From: Sutcliffiella tianshenii
GTDB taxonomy: Bacteria; Bacillota; Bacilli; Bacillales; Bacillaceae_I
Direction: 5' to 3'
Assembly (NCBI RefSeq): GCF_016908565.1
Contig: NZ_JAFBED010000006.1
Coordinates: forward strand, 1 to 64,000
DNA: 64,000 bases
Both the position numbers and the translations under genes were made by a program. Below are positions 1 to 8,668 of this stretch, one piece after another. The stretch's first letter is position 1, and each line of letters opens with the position of its first letter. The notes beneath the pieces are model-generated. The model did not search any database. It worked only from the letters and a program-made list of their open reading frames with translations, and was not told where the DNA came from.

Positions 1-88
1 CAGATTTGAAGAAAAAAGTCCATGGAAGCTTCGCCAAAAAAATAATAGGGTTGAAATCATTGCCTGCAATTTTACACAATAATCAGGA

Positions 89-382
89 CTTGACTTTCCG
101 AGCATGGTAAAAGGTTCATCATAAGCGGAATGAAAGCCCTTTTCACCTTCCGAGCCATTCAAAAGGTTCATCATAAGCGGGATGAAAGCCCTTTTAGCCT
201 TCCGAGCATGGCAAAAGGTTCATCATAAGCGGGATGAAAGCCCTTTTAGCCTTCCGAGTATGGTAAAAGGTTCATCATAAGCGGAATGAAAGCCCTTTTA
301 GCCTCCAGAGCCAGTCAAAAGGTTCATCATAAGTGAGATGAAAGCCCTTTTCACCGCCCGAGCCAGTTAATAGATAAAAAGT
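89..382. repeat. Tandem 52-bp hairpin repeat array
   Basis: Five near-identical units start at 109, 161, 213, 265 and 317, exactly 52 bp apart; the tail of an earlier unit is visible at 89-108 and a decayed sixth unit at 376. Each unit is an imperfect inverted repeat: AAAAGG and TTCATC on the left pair with GATGAA and CCTTTT on the right around an ATAAGCGG-like loop, followed by a spacer ending near TTCCGAGC. The hairpins look similar on both strands. Positions 1-88 and 383-513 show no gene; the upstream gene is outside the window. Confidence 0.9.
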
Positions 383-513
383 TCATCACACCCACGTAAT
401 ATCAATTTCCCCCCACCCTCACCCAAAAAAACACTTCTGCCCACCCCCGCCACAGCATAGGTTGTACAAGACAATGGAAATTGTGTGGACTCAAAAGGGA
501 GGAAAACCAATCA

Positions 514-795
514 ATGAAAAAGCTTTTGGGTAATATAGATCCTGCTGTTTTATCGATGGCGGGCATTCGGTTATTTTCGGGGGTACTGGAACTCAGTGCG
601 GCATTTTTAATGCTCTACCTCAACGATGTCAAGAAGGCGGTGGTGGTGAATTCGATGCTTGCCGTGGTCGGTCCGGTCATTTTCATTTCCACGATGATGA
701 TCGGGTTGGTGAGTATGGCGAATGAGATTTCCTTTTCTAAACTGGTATTCATTGCGATCGGAGTCGGGTTCATCCTATATGGAATCTATAAATGA
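514..795 (+). CDS. yqhV: YqhV-like small membrane protein (DUF2619)
   Basis: The protein has 93 residues, the length I recall for B. subtilis YqhV, and is almost entirely hydrophobic with about three membrane segments (roughly residues 12-32, 38-60 and 68-90). The start at 514 is chosen because an AAGGGAGG ribosome binding site lies at 495-502; the in-frame TTG at 481 lies upstream of that site. It sits directly in front of spoIIIAA, as in B. subtilis. Its function is not known; a sporulation-linked role is only suggested by position. Confidence 0.85.
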   Translation: MKKLLGNIDPAVLSMAGIRLFSGVLELSAAFLMLYLNDVKKAVVVNSMLAVVGPVIFISTMMIGLVSMANEISFSKLVFIAIGVGFILYGIYK

Positions 796-823
796 GCATA
801 TATTGACCAGGCCCGCATACATT
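796..823 (+). promoter_or_regulatory. Candidate sigma-E promoter of the spoIIIA operon
   Basis: The sequence CATACATT at 816-823 fits the sigma-E -10 consensus CATACAHT exactly. GCATATA at 796-802 fits the -35 consensus KMATATT at six of seven positions, with a slightly short 13-nt spacer. The spoIIIA operon is known to be sigma-E dependent in B. subtilis, and this lies 32 nt upstream of the spoIIIAA start. Confidence 0.5.
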
Positions 824-854
824 GTAAGTAATAAAGGGACAAGAAGGGGATTGT

Positions 855-1793
855 ATGATTGCTGGGATTATGAACGTGCTTCCACCAAATCTGGCCAATG
901 TCATTGAAAGGCTGTCACCTCAGACGATGGACAGGATGGAGGAAATTCGGGTGAGGATTAATCGGCCTCTGGAGGTGATGGTGGATGGGCTGCCGCTTTT
1001 TCTCGCCTACACCGTCACGAGTGAGGATGGGACTCATCTATTGAATAAAATAAGCAAATATTCGATTTATGCCTTGGAGGAGGAGCTTCGCCGGGGTTAT
1101 ATCACCATCACTGGCGGGCATCGGATCGGCCTGTCAGGCAAAGTGATTACCGAAAGTGGCAAAGTGAAGGCAATAAGAGATGTCTCTTCCTTCAATATCC
1201 GGATCGCAAAACAAAAAATAGGAGTGGCGGAGCCTTTGCTTCCTTACCTCTATCAAAAACGTTGGCTCAGCACGATGATCATCGGACCGCCGCAGACAGG
1301 AAAGACGACCATGCTCAGGGATCTTGCAAGGGTGATGAGCAGCGGTGTGAAGGAAAAAAACATCGCTTCGTGCAAGGTGGGGGTCGTGGATGAGCGATCT
1401 GAAATTGCCGGCTGTGTGGAAGGGATTCCTCAGCATGACTTGGGACTGAGGGTGGATGTTCTCGATGGTTGTCCGAAGGCGGAGGGGATGATGATGCTGA
1501 TCCGCTCCATGAGTCCCGAGGTAATCGTCGTGGATGAGATTGGCAGAATGGAAGATAGCGAGGCGACCATGGAAGCGGTAAATGCGGGGGTGGGACTTCT
1601 CATGTCGGTACATGCCTTTTCCTATGAAGATCTCCTCATGCGGCCGACACTGCGCGAGATTATCAGCATAAGGGCAGTCAAGCGGTTCGTCGAGCTGTCG
1701 AGGCACAAGGGGCCAGGCTCCATCAAACGCATATTGAACGAAGCTGGAGAAGAGATATACCGGGAAGAGGGCGTGAGAAGATGTTCAAATTGA
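855..1793 (+). CDS. spoIIIAA: Stage III sporulation protein AA, ATPase
   Basis: SpoIIIAA is a secretion-type AAA ATPase acting on the mother-cell face of the SpoIIIA-SpoIIQ channel during engulfment. The 312-residue protein matches the family length (about 307). A Walker A motif, GPPQTGKT, lies at residues 144-151 and a Walker B, VIVVDEIG, at 223-230. The ATG at 855 is preceded by GAAGGGGA. It is the first gene of an eight-gene operon and overlaps spoIIIAB by 13 nt, which suggests coupled translation. Confidence 0.97.
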   Translation: MIAGIMNVLPPNLANVIERLSPQTMDRMEEIRVRINRPLEVMVDGLPLFLAYTVTSEDGTHLLNKISKYSIYALEEELRRGYITITGGHRIGLSGKVITESGKVKAIRDVSSFNIRIAKQKIGVAEPLLPYLYQKRWLSTMIIGPPQTGKTTMLRDLARVMSSGVKEKNIASCKVGVVDERSEIAGCVEGIPQHDLGLRVDVLDGCPKAEGMMMLIRSMSPEVIVVDEIGRMEDSEATMEAVNAGVGLLMSVHAFSYEDLLMRPTLREIISIRAVKRFVELSRHKGPGSIKRILNEAGEEIYREEGVRRCSN

Positions 1794-2296
1794 TTGGCGC
1801 GGTTCTTATCATCATTTCCACTTCATGGGCCGGGTTTGAAGCGGCAAGGCATCTGACTGAAAGGCCGAGGCAGCTGCGCCAGTTGAAGGTCGCCCTGCAA
1901 TCCCTCGAGGCGGAGATCATGTATGGGCATACCCCTCTTGCAGAGGCGACAAGGAATATTGCCAAGCAGTTGGAAAAGCCGCTCACCTGGTTCTTTGAAG
2001 CTTTTTCCAATAAGTTGGAGCAGGCAAATCTCCATGCAAAGGATGCTTGGCATCAAAGTTTGGATGAGGTTTGGAATTCGACCGCTTTCAAAAAGGCTGA
2101 GCTGGAAATCATGAAACAGTTCGGGGACACACTGGGGCAGCATGACAGGCATACCCAGCAAAAACATATACTTCTGGCAATGACGCATCTGGAACGGGAA
2201 GAATTGGAGGCACGGGATAAGCAGATCCGCTATGAAAAAATGGTGAAAAGCTTAGGGGTGCTGTCAGGTTTATTGCTCATTATTTTACTGATGTAA
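1781..2296 (+). CDS. spoIIIAB: Stage III sporulation protein AB
   Basis: The 171-residue protein is the same length as B. subtilis SpoIIIAB, which resembles type II secretion F-domain proteins and partners the SpoIIIAA ATPase in the mother-cell membrane. It has an N-terminal membrane segment (about residues 1-18), a helical charged middle rich in Glu and Gln, and a C-terminal hydrophobic segment (about 153-171). It starts inside the end of spoIIIAA. Confidence 0.96.
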   Translation: MFKLIGAVLIIISTSWAGFEAARHLTERPRQLRQLKVALQSLEAEIMYGHTPLAEATRNIAKQLEKPLTWFFEAFSNKLEQANLHAKDAWHQSLDEVWNSTAFKKAELEIMKQFGDTLGQHDRHTQQKHILLAMTHLEREELEARDKQIRYEKMVKSLGVLSGLLLIILLM

Positions 2297-2315
2297 AAAA
2301 TAGGGGGAAGCATTC

Positions 2316-2519
2316 ATGGGCATGGAAGTGGATATCATTTTTAAAATAGCTGGCATCGGCATAGTGGTGGCGTTTCTGCATACCGTCCTGAAGCAGCTTG
2401 GTAAAGAAGAATATGCAAACTGGGTAACATTGCTTGGCTTTATTTATATTTTATTCATGGTGGCAAGTATCGTGGAGGACCTGTTCAAAAAGATCAAATC
2501 GGTGTTCCTGTTCCAATGA
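2316..2519 (+). CDS. spoIIIAC: Stage III sporulation protein AC
   Basis: SpoIIIAC is a small two-helix membrane protein of the SpoIIIA channel. The 67-residue product has hydrophobic segments at about residues 8-26 and 35-55 and ends in the conserved LFKKIKSVFLFQ-type tail. The ATG at 2316 follows an AGGGGGAAG site. A second in-frame ATG at 2322 is possible and would remove two residues. Confidence 0.95.
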   Translation: MGMEVDIIFKIAGIGIVVAFLHTVLKQLGKEEYANWVTLLGFIYILFMVASIVEDLFKKIKSVFLFQ

Positions 2520-2535
2520 TGAGGGGGGCTGACCT

Positions 2536-2925
2536 ATCGAAATCATTCAAATAGTAGGTCTTGGACTTGTTGCCACCTTCCTCGCCCTGATCGTCAAGGA
2601 ACAGAAGCCCACCTTTGCGTTCATGCTTGTCGTATTCGTCGGATGTGTCATCTTTTTATTCCTGATTGACCAGGTATTCCACGTCATCAGGATGCTTGAA
2701 CGAATAGCGGTCAATGCCAATGTGAACCTGATCTATGTGGAGACCATCTTAAAAATTGTCGGGATTGCCTATATAGCCGAGTTCGGCGCCCAGATCACCA
2801 AGGATGCAGGTCAAGGTGCCATCGCTTCCAAAATTGAATTGGCAGGAAAAATTCTCATCCTTGCGATGGCCATCCCGATCCTCACCGTCATTATCGAAAC
2901 AATCATAAACCTGATACCTTCTTAA
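2536..2925 (+). CDS. spoIIIAD: Stage III sporulation protein AD, non-standard start codon
   Basis: SpoIIIAD is a multi-pass membrane subunit of the SpoIIIA complex, with a usual length near 133 residues. The reading frame is open from a TGA at 2530 to the stop at 2925. Family-like sequence (EIIQIVGLGL, then KEQKPTF) begins right after codon 2536, and GAGGGGGG at 2521-2528 is correctly placed for it. That codon is ATC, not ATG, GTG or TTG. The first standard start is ATG at 2623, which would give only 100 residues and lose the first membrane segment. I therefore place the start at 2536 (129 residues), with an unusual initiator or a sequence error as the two explanations. Confidence 0.85.
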   Translation: MEIIQIVGLGLVATFLALIVKEQKPTFAFMLVVFVGCVIFLFLIDQVFHVIRMLERIAVNANVNLIYVETILKIVGIAYIAEFGAQITKDAGQGAIASKIELAGKILILAMAIPILTVIIETIINLIPS

Positions 2926-2951
2926 AAAGAAGTTCTGGGAGGGGGAATTCG

Positions 2952-4121
2952 ATGAAAATACTTCTAGCATTTTTTTCACTATTTATCCTAATTAACTTGC
3001 TGCCACAATCTGTACAAGCATCTCCCTCATCACCATCAGAACTCGTGACCGACCAGATAGAAGGGGTAGGCGTCGAAGAGATCAAGGTCTACTGGGAAGG
3101 GATCATGGATGAATACGGTGGCTATCTTCCGGAAAGCCAGAAGGGGACGTTCATGGAGTTTGTAAAAGGGGACAAGTCCTTTTCACTGAAGGAATGGCTG
3201 AAAGGGTTTGTGAAATACCTTTTCTATGAGCTTCTGGCAAACGGAAAGCTGCTTGGTAGCCTGATATTGCTTACGATATTCAGCATGTTCCTGCAGACGC
3301 TTCAAAATGCCTTTGAACAGAAGACGGTCAGTAAGATTGCCTATTCGGTCGTGTTCATGGTCCTCATCATCATCGCACTGAACAGCTTTCATATTGTCAT
3401 CAACTACACACTTGATGCGATCTCCGCCATGACGGGCTTCATCATCGCTTTGATTCCATTGCTGATCGCGCTGATCGCATCATCTGGAGGGCTCGTATCG
3501 GCGGCATTTTTTCATCCGATCATACTTTTCCTTATGAATACGAGCGGCATGCTGATCCAATATGTGGTCCTGCCACTGCTTTTTCTGTCCGCTGTTCTCA
3601 GTATCGTCAGCACGTTAAGCGAGCAGTATAAAGTGACTCAGCTTGCACAGCTGCTCCGGAATGTCAGTATCGGTATTCTTGGGATGTATTTGACGATATT
3701 CCTCGGTGTCATTTCGGTGCAGGGAGCTACCGCTGCTGTAACGGATGGAATCGCAATCCGGACCGCCAAATTTGTCACAGGGAACTTCATACCGGTGATC
3801 GGGAGGATGTTCACGGATGCAACAGACACGGTCATCACCGCCTCTCTTCTATTGAAAAATACGGTAGGGATCCTTGGTGTTGCGACCGTCATACTGTTGG
3901 CCGCGTTTCCTGCGATTAAGATCCTGTCGATCGCCATCATCTATAAGCTGGCGGCGGCACTCTTGCAGCCGCTTGGCGGGGGAACGGTCATCACGTGCCT
4001 CGACATCATCAGCAAAAGCATCATCTATATCTTCGCTGCGCTTGCCATCGTTTCATTCATGTTTTTTCTTAGCATTACGGTCATTGTGGCGGCTGGTAAC
4101 ATCACCGTCATGATCCGGTAG
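2952..4121 (+). CDS. spoIIIAE: Stage III sporulation protein AE
   Basis: SpoIIIAE is the large polytopic membrane protein of the SpoIIIA channel. The 389-residue product is near the family length of about 399. It starts with a signal-peptide-like segment (residues 1-24, ending in VQAS), followed by a soluble stretch to about residue 90 and then several hydrophobic segments to the C-terminus. The ATG at 2952 follows GGGAGGGGG. It lies 26 nt after spoIIIAD. Confidence 0.96.
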   Translation: MKILLAFFSLFILINLLPQSVQASPSSPSELVTDQIEGVGVEEIKVYWEGIMDEYGGYLPESQKGTFMEFVKGDKSFSLKEWLKGFVKYLFYELLANGKLLGSLILLTIFSMFLQTLQNAFEQKTVSKIAYSVVFMVLIIIALNSFHIVINYTLDAISAMTGFIIALIPLLIALIASSGGLVSAAFFHPIILFLMNTSGMLIQYVVLPLLFLSAVLSIVSTLSEQYKVTQLAQLLRNVSIGILGMYLTIFLGVISVQGATAAVTDGIAIRTAKFVTGNFIPVIGRMFTDATDTVITASLLLKNTVGILGVATVILLAAFPAIKILSIAIIYKLAAALLQPLGGGTVITCLDIISKSIIYIFAALAIVSFMFFLSITVIVAAGNITVMIR

Positions 4122-4136
4122 GTAGGTGAAAAAGTC

Positions 4137-4769
4137 GTGAGTTACTTAACAGAATGGATTACCACCATCATCCTATTCATACTGCTGGCCACTGTCGTGG
4201 ATATGCTGCTGCCGAGTTCAAGCATGCAGAAATATACGAAGCTCGTAATCGGCCTCTTATTGATAGTCGTGATCCTGACGCCGATCCTGAAGCTTCTATC
4301 GACTGACATGGACGAGATGTTTGCCAAGATGATGACCCATCCTTCCTATATTTCAGAAAAAAATACAGAAAATTTAATAGAAATGAAGAAAAAAGAAATA
4401 CAAGCCTCCCACTCTGCATATATTTTAGAACAAGCGGCTGTCCAAATGAAAGAAGATGTGGAAGAGGAGTTGAGGGAACAATATGGTTTAACTGTAAAAA
4501 AGGTAAATCTTGTTGTGAAAAATCAAGATCAGCTCACCGAGATACCGACAGAAGAAGACCTTGAAATGGTGGAGATAGTTTTAGCAGAAGGAACAGATGA
4601 GACAGCCATCTCAGTAGTAAAGCCTGTTCAGATTGACACCTCCAGACCTAATGAACCAGAACCTTCTTCGCCAAACTCCGGTCGGGAAGGAAACATCGCA
4701 GCATTCCTATCAGATCGCTGGCAACTACACGAAACAATAATCTCAGTAGATGTGGAAGGGGGGGATTAG
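4137..4769 (+). CDS. spoIIIAF: Stage III sporulation protein AF
   Basis: SpoIIIAF is a membrane-anchored subunit whose soluble domain has the ring-building fold shared with SpoIIIAG and SpoIIIAH. The 210-residue product begins with two membrane segments (about residues 5-25 and 34-52) around a conserved LLPSSSMQKY stretch, then a charged soluble region. Translation starts at GTG 4137 after GGTAGGTGA. Confidence 0.95.
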   Translation: MSYLTEWITTIILFILLATVVDMLLPSSSMQKYTKLVIGLLLIVVILTPILKLLSTDMDEMFAKMMTHPSYISEKNTENLIEMKKKEIQASHSAYILEQAAVQMKEDVEEELREQYGLTVKKVNLVVKNQDQLTEIPTEEDLEMVEIVLAEGTDETAISVVKPVQIDTSRPNEPEPSSPNSGREGNIAAFLSDRWQLHETIISVDVEGGD

Positions 4770-4775
4770 TACAAG

Positions 4776-5441
4776 GTGGAAAAGAAAAATCAAGCATTCA
4801 TTCCTTGGTTAAAATCTCTTTTATTTGATTCATCAAAAGATAAGAAGTCTTCCAAAAAGCAGTACTTTCTCGTCGTCCTGCTGATTGGTGTAGGCTGTAT
4901 GCTGTTTGGCAACCTCTTCTTCGGAGGGGAGGAAGCGTCAACATTGAACGCAGCCATCCCGGCAATGACCCAGCCGGAGTCCGAGACACCTGTGTTCAAT
5001 CAAAAAGATGGTGACAACGTACCTTCTACTATCTCTGACTATGAAGCTAGTTTTGAGAGCCAGATGACAGAGGCACTGGAAGAAATAATCGGGGTCGGCA
5101 AAGTCAATGTAGTCGTGAATGTCGATGCAACCGAAAAGAAGGTGCTCCAGAAAAACGAGACCACCTCCACACAAACGACGGAAGAAACCGACAAAGATGG
5201 AGGGAAACGTAGTGTCACAGACGGCTCAAAAGAAGAACAAGTTGTCATGTCAAGAAAAGGGAATGACGAGCACCCGATCGTACTGGAAACAAAAAAGCCA
5301 GTCATCCGCGGTGTGCTTGTAGTAGCACAGGGCGCTGAAAATATACATGTCAAACAAATGATTTTGGAAGCAGTCACACGCGTGCTCGATGTGCCCCAGC
5401 ACAAGGTGGCAGTCCTTCCAAAAAAATCTAAGGGGGAATAA
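4776..5441 (+). CDS. spoIIIAG: Stage III sporulation protein AG
   Basis: SpoIIIAG forms the large mother-cell ring of the feeding-tube channel. The 221-residue product (family about 229) has one membrane segment near residues 28-45, a variable linker, and a C-terminal ring-building domain, including the segment around EIIGVGKVNVVVNV. It starts at GTG 4776 after GGAAGGGGGG, 6 nt past spoIIIAF. Confidence 0.95.
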   Translation: MEKKNQAFIPWLKSLLFDSSKDKKSSKKQYFLVVLLIGVGCMLFGNLFFGGEEASTLNAAIPAMTQPESETPVFNQKDGDNVPSTISDYEASFESQMTEALEEIIGVGKVNVVVNVDATEKKVLQKNETTSTQTTEETDKDGGKRSVTDGSKEEQVVMSRKGNDEHPIVLETKKPVIRGVLVVAQGAENIHVKQMILEAVTRVLDVPQHKVAVLPKKSKGE

Positions 5442-5443
5442 GA

Positions 5444-6055
5444 ATGTTATTGAAAAAACAAACGGTCTGGTTATTGACCATGTTAAGTTTAGTATTTGTT
5501 CTATCGGTCTACTACTTTTTAGGAAACCAGGAAGCTGATAATATGGCAACAGATGTACCGGGAATCGGTGAAGAAGCAGGAAATGAAGAACCAGCTGATG
5601 GGGAAGAAGGAACAGCCGGAACTGACGGTGAAGAAGCCGAAGGTACGGAAGAAGAAGGTAATGAAGTGGTGAACTACATTTCAGGGGATGAAGCCTTCAC
5701 AGAACTTCGTCTTGAACTAGAAAACGTCAGAAGTCAGCAGCGTGCAGACCTGAATGAGCAAATGGCAAATACAGATCTTCCTGCCGAGGAAATCTCCAAG
5801 GCACGTGATGAATTGAATGCGCTGAATCAAACAACAGAAAAAGAGCTTGTCATCGAAACTAGCATCAAATCCAGAAAAGATGTCGAGGATGCAATCGTCC
5901 GCGTAACCGGCGATCAGATCAAAGTGACGGTAAAAGTGAACGGCGAACACAATCCGCAAATGGTAAATGAAATCTACCACATCGTCCGCAGCGAATTCAC
6001 AGATGTCCGAAACGAAAACATCGCCTTCGACTTCGCTACAAGCAATAACGAATAA
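5444..6055 (+). CDS. spoIIIAH: Stage III sporulation protein AH
   Basis: SpoIIIAH is the mother-cell partner of SpoIIQ and zips the two membranes together during engulfment. The 203-residue product (family about 218) has an N-terminal membrane anchor (about residues 8-26), a very acidic Glu/Gly/Ala linker (about 35-75), and a C-terminal YscJ-like ring-building domain. It is the last gene of the operon, starting 2 nt after spoIIIAG and followed by a terminator. Confidence 0.95.
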   Translation: MLLKKQTVWLLTMLSLVFVLSVYYFLGNQEADNMATDVPGIGEEAGNEEPADGEEGTAGTDGEEAEGTEEEGNEVVNYISGDEAFTELRLELENVRSQQRADLNEQMANTDLPAEEISKARDELNALNQTTEKELVIETSIKSRKDVEDAIVRVTGDQIKVTVKVNGEHNPQMVNEIYHIVRSEFTDVRNENIAFDFATSNNE

Positions 6056-6063
6056 TATAAACC

Positions 6064-6100
6064 GAACGGGCAGCGCATAAGCGTCGCCCGTTTTATTTTT
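6064..6100 (+). terminator. Rho-independent terminator after spoIIIAH
   Basis: A CGGGC...GCCCG stem with an inner CGC/GCG stem and an ATAA loop is followed by TTTTATTTTT. Confidence 0.85.
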
Positions 6101-6156
6101 CTATCAAATGAGTAAAAAAACTTGTCAATATCCAACTTCAATAAGAGAATAGAGAA

Positions 6157-6170
6157 GTAAAGCGTTTTCA
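6157..6170. promoter_or_regulatory. cre-like site upstream of accB
   Basis: GTAAAGCGTTTTCA matches 12 of 14 positions of the catabolite-responsive element consensus TGWAANCGNTNWCA, missing only the first two. It lies about 50 nt upstream of the accB -35 box. Regulation of accBC by CcpA is an inference from this match only. Confidence 0.35.
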
Positions 6171-6220
6171 AATAAAAACATAATTTAGCACTAGGTAATA
6201 ACATCTATTACTATTTCTAG

Positions 6221-6249
6221 TTGAATTTAGATGGTCGGTATCGTATGAT
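6221..6249 (+). promoter_or_regulatory. Sigma-A promoter of accBC-yqhY
   Basis: TTGAAT at 6221-6226 and TATGAT at 6244-6249 are separated by 17 nt, a good vegetative promoter, giving a leader of about 75 nt before accB. The leader can form a weak hairpin between GTGGTG and CATCAC. Confidence 0.65.
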
Positions 6250-6329
6250 AAATATGAACTCTTGTGGTGTTTACATAGCAAACGAACCATCACCTAAAGA
6301 AAAGAACAGGAACTTAAGGAGTGAAAGAC

Positions 6330-6824
6330 ATGTTAAAGATCCAAGAAATTAGAGAAATTATCAAACTGATTGACCAATCCAAAATAGATGAATTTTTGTA
6401 TGAGCATGAAGGCTCCAAGATCACATTGAAAAAGCAAGGGGAGCAAAAGGTTGTCAGTGCGCCGGTTGCACCACAGCCTCAAGCGGTACAGGCTGCACCA
6501 GTTGCGGCGGCACCTGCGGCAGTGGAAGTGAAAGCTGAAACTCCGGCACCGGTAAACGAAGCACCAAAAGTGGAAGCTGAAAACCTGCATAAGATCACTT
6601 CCCCGATGGTTGGGACGTTCTATGCTTCCCCATCACCTGATGCTGCGGCGTACGTTCAGGCGGGCGATAAAGTAGGAGAGAACTCTGTTGTTTGTATCGT
6701 GGAAGCGATGAAGCTTTTCAATGAAATCGAAGCGGAAGTTAAAGGCGAGATTGTAGAGGTTTTAGCTGATAACGGACAGCTGGTGGAATACGGCCAACCT
6801 TTATTCCTTGTAAAAACAGTATAA
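6330..6824 (+). CDS. accB: Biotin carboxyl carrier protein of acetyl-CoA carboxylase
   Basis: AccB carries the biotin that shuttles CO2 in the first committed step of fatty acid synthesis. The 164-residue product has an N-terminal helical part, a long Ala/Pro/Val linker (about residues 45-85) and a C-terminal biotinyl domain with the EAMKL motif; the biotinylated lysine is K128. An in-frame GTG lies at 6321, but the AAGGAG site ends there, so the ATG at 6330 is chosen. accC follows after 12 nt. Confidence 0.96.
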   Translation: MLKIQEIREIIKLIDQSKIDEFLYEHEGSKITLKKQGEQKVVSAPVAPQPQAVQAAPVAAAPAAVEVKAETPAPVNEAPKVEAENLHKITSPMVGTFYASPSPDAAAYVQAGDKVGENSVVCIVEAMKLFNEIEAEVKGEIVEVLADNGQLVEYGQPLFLVKTV

Positions 6825-6836
6825 GGAGAGGGTATC

Positions 6837-8216
6837 ATGATAAAGAAGCTATTGATTGCAAATAGAGGAGAAATCGCGGTACGCATCATTCGTGCCTGCC
6901 GTGAAATGGATATTGAAACAGTCGCTGTCTACTCTGAAGCGGACAAGAATTCGTTGCACGTACAGCTTGCGGACGAGGCCTATTGTGTAGGTCCGACTGC
7001 TTCGAAGGACAGCTATTTGAGTTTTACGAATATCATCAGTGTGGCAAAATTGACTGCATCAGATGCAATTCACCCGGGTTACGGCTTCCTTGCCGAGAAT
7101 TCCGATTTTGCGGAGCTGTGCAGGGAATGCAATATCACGTTTGTCGGGCCAAGTCCTGAGGCAATCTCCAAAATGGGAACGAAGGATGTCGCAAGGGAAA
7201 CGATGAAAAAGGCGAATGTCCCGATCGTGCCCGGTTCACAGGGAATCATTGAAAGCATCACGGACGGCGTGAAAATCGCGAGTGAAATCGGCTATCCTGT
7301 CATCATCAAGGCAACAGCAGGTGGCGGCGGGAAAGGGATCCGTGTTGCCAGGAATGAAGAGGAACTTAAAAAGGGGATTTCCATTACACAGCAGGAAGCT
7401 GCGACAGCGTTTGGAAACCCTGGAGTGTATCTTGAAAAATTCATCGAGGATTTCCGCCATGTGGAAATCCAGGTGATGGCGGATAGCTTCGGTAACACGA
7501 TTCACCTTGGTGAGCGTGATTGCTCGATTCAACGACGTCTTCAAAAGCTGGTCGAGGAAACGCCATCCCCTGTCCTGGATTCCGAATTGCGTGCGGAAAT
7601 GGGAGAAGCTGCGGTAAAAGCGGCGAAAGCAGTGGACTATACGGGTGCCGGTACGATAGAATTTATCTATGACTATCAAAACAGAAAGTTCTACTTCATG
7701 GAAATGAACACTCGTATTCAGGTGGAGCATCCGGTGACAGAAATGGTCACAGGCGTAGACTTGATCAAAGAACAGATTCGGGTGGCATCTGGGGAAAAGC
7801 TTTCTTTGACACAAGAAGAGGTTGTTTTCAATGGCTGGTCCATCGAGTGTCGTATTAATGCAGAAAACCCTGAAAAGAATTTTATGCCATCACCTGGTAA
7901 GATAGAAATGTATCTCCCTCCAGGCGGCCTCGGGGTTCGTGTAGATTCGGCTGTTTATCCTGGCTATAGCATACCGCCATACTATGACAGCATGGTAGCA
8001 AAGCTTATCACCTACGGGGCAACTCGTGAAGAAGCTGTTTCGAGAATGAAGCGTGCTTTAGGCGAATTCGTTATCGAAGGTGTGCATACTACAATACCAT
8101 TCCATTTGAAATTAATGGATCACGAGAAATTTAAAGAAGGCAATTTTAATACGAAATTCCTTGAAAAATATGATGTCATGAATTCAAAAATAATAGGAGG
8201 GTCCGAACATGAGTGA
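6837..8216 (+). CDS. accC: Biotin carboxylase subunit of acetyl-CoA carboxylase
   Basis: AccC carboxylates the biotin on AccB using ATP and bicarbonate. The 459-residue product shows the pre-ATP-grasp start [14 protein letters not shown], the glycine-rich ATP loop [13 protein letters not shown], and the [14 protein letters not shown] metal and bicarbonate site. It follows AAGGAGAGGG and overlaps yqhY by 8 nt. Confidence 0.97.
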   Translation: MIKKLLIANRGEIAVRIIRACREMDIETVAVYSEADKNSLHVQLADEAYCVGPTASKDSYLSFTNIISVAKLTASDAIHPGYGFLAENSDFAELCRECNITFVGPSPEAISKMGTKDVARETMKKANVPIVPGSQGIIESITDGVKIASEIGYPVIIKATAGGGGKGIRVARNEEELKKGISITQQEAATAFGNPGVYLEKFIEDFRHVEIQVMADSFGNTIHLGERDCSIQRRLQKLVEETPSPVLDSELRAEMGEAAVKAAKAVDYTGAGTIEFIYDYQNRKFYFMEMNTRIQVEHPVTEMVTGVDLIKEQIRVASGEKLSLTQEEVVFNGWSIECRINAENPEKNFMPSPGKIEMYLPPGGLGVRVDSAVYPGYSIPPYYDSMVAKLITYGATREEAVSRMKRALGEFVIEGVHTTIPFHLKLMDHEKFKEGNFNTKFLEKYDVMNSKIIGGSEHE

Positions 8217-8613
8217 AAGAAACTTATTGGAAATGGATAATAGCGGTTCACTTGGTAAAGTGGAAATCGCGCCAGAAGTCATTGAAGTGATCGCTGGGAT
8301 TGCTGCTTCGGAAGTGGAAGGAGTTTCACAAATGCGTGGAAACTTCGCCGCAGGAGTGGTGGAAAGACTTGGTAAGAAGAACCATGGTAAAGGCGTCAAG
8401 GTGGACCTTTCAGAAGAAGGCATCAAAGTGGACGTGTATTGCGTGATGCAATTTGGCGTTTCCATCCCGACTGTTGCCCAAAAAGTGCAGGACAACATCC
8501 GCCAGGCGTTATTGAACATGACGGCTCTTGAAATCACAGAAGTGAATATCCATGTCGTTGGCGTTCAATTTGAGACGCAAAAGAATGAAGTGGAAGTAGA
8601 GCAGGAAATCTAA
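8209..8613 (+). CDS. yqhY: Asp23/Gls24 family protein YqhY
   Basis: YqhY belongs to the Asp23/Gls24 (DUF322) family. In B. subtilis it is co-transcribed with accBC and has been linked genetically to acetyl-CoA carboxylase activity. The 134-residue product has the usual length and the conserved [13 protein letters not shown] and [12 protein letters not shown] stretches. The ATG at 8209 follows TAGGAGG and overlaps the end of accC, keeping the accB-accC-yqhY operon. Confidence 0.93.
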   Translation: MSERNLLEMDNSGSLGKVEIAPEVIEVIAGIAASEVEGVSQMRGNFAAGVVERLGKKNHGKGVKVDLSEEGIKVDVYCVMQFGVSIPTVAQKVQDNIRQALLNMTALEITEVNIHVVGVQFETQKNEVEVEQEI

Positions 8614-8625
8614 AATATGAACATA

Positions 8626-8668
8626 GGGGGCAGGCATTCAGGACGGATTGAATGTCTGCCCCCTTTTT
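8626..8668 (+). terminator. Strong terminator after yqhY
   Basis: A long stem, GGGGGCAG-CATTCA paired with TGAATG-CTGCCCCC, is followed by TTTTT. Confidence 0.95.

Noticed and set aside
89-382. CRISPR array
   Set aside because: The whole 52-bp unit, including the spacer part, is conserved and there are no unique spacers or cas genes.
6185-6201. FapR operator upstream of accB as an annotated feature
   Set aside because: The palindrome is imperfect and lies upstream of the -35 box, where a FapR block would be unusual; mentioned only as a possibility.
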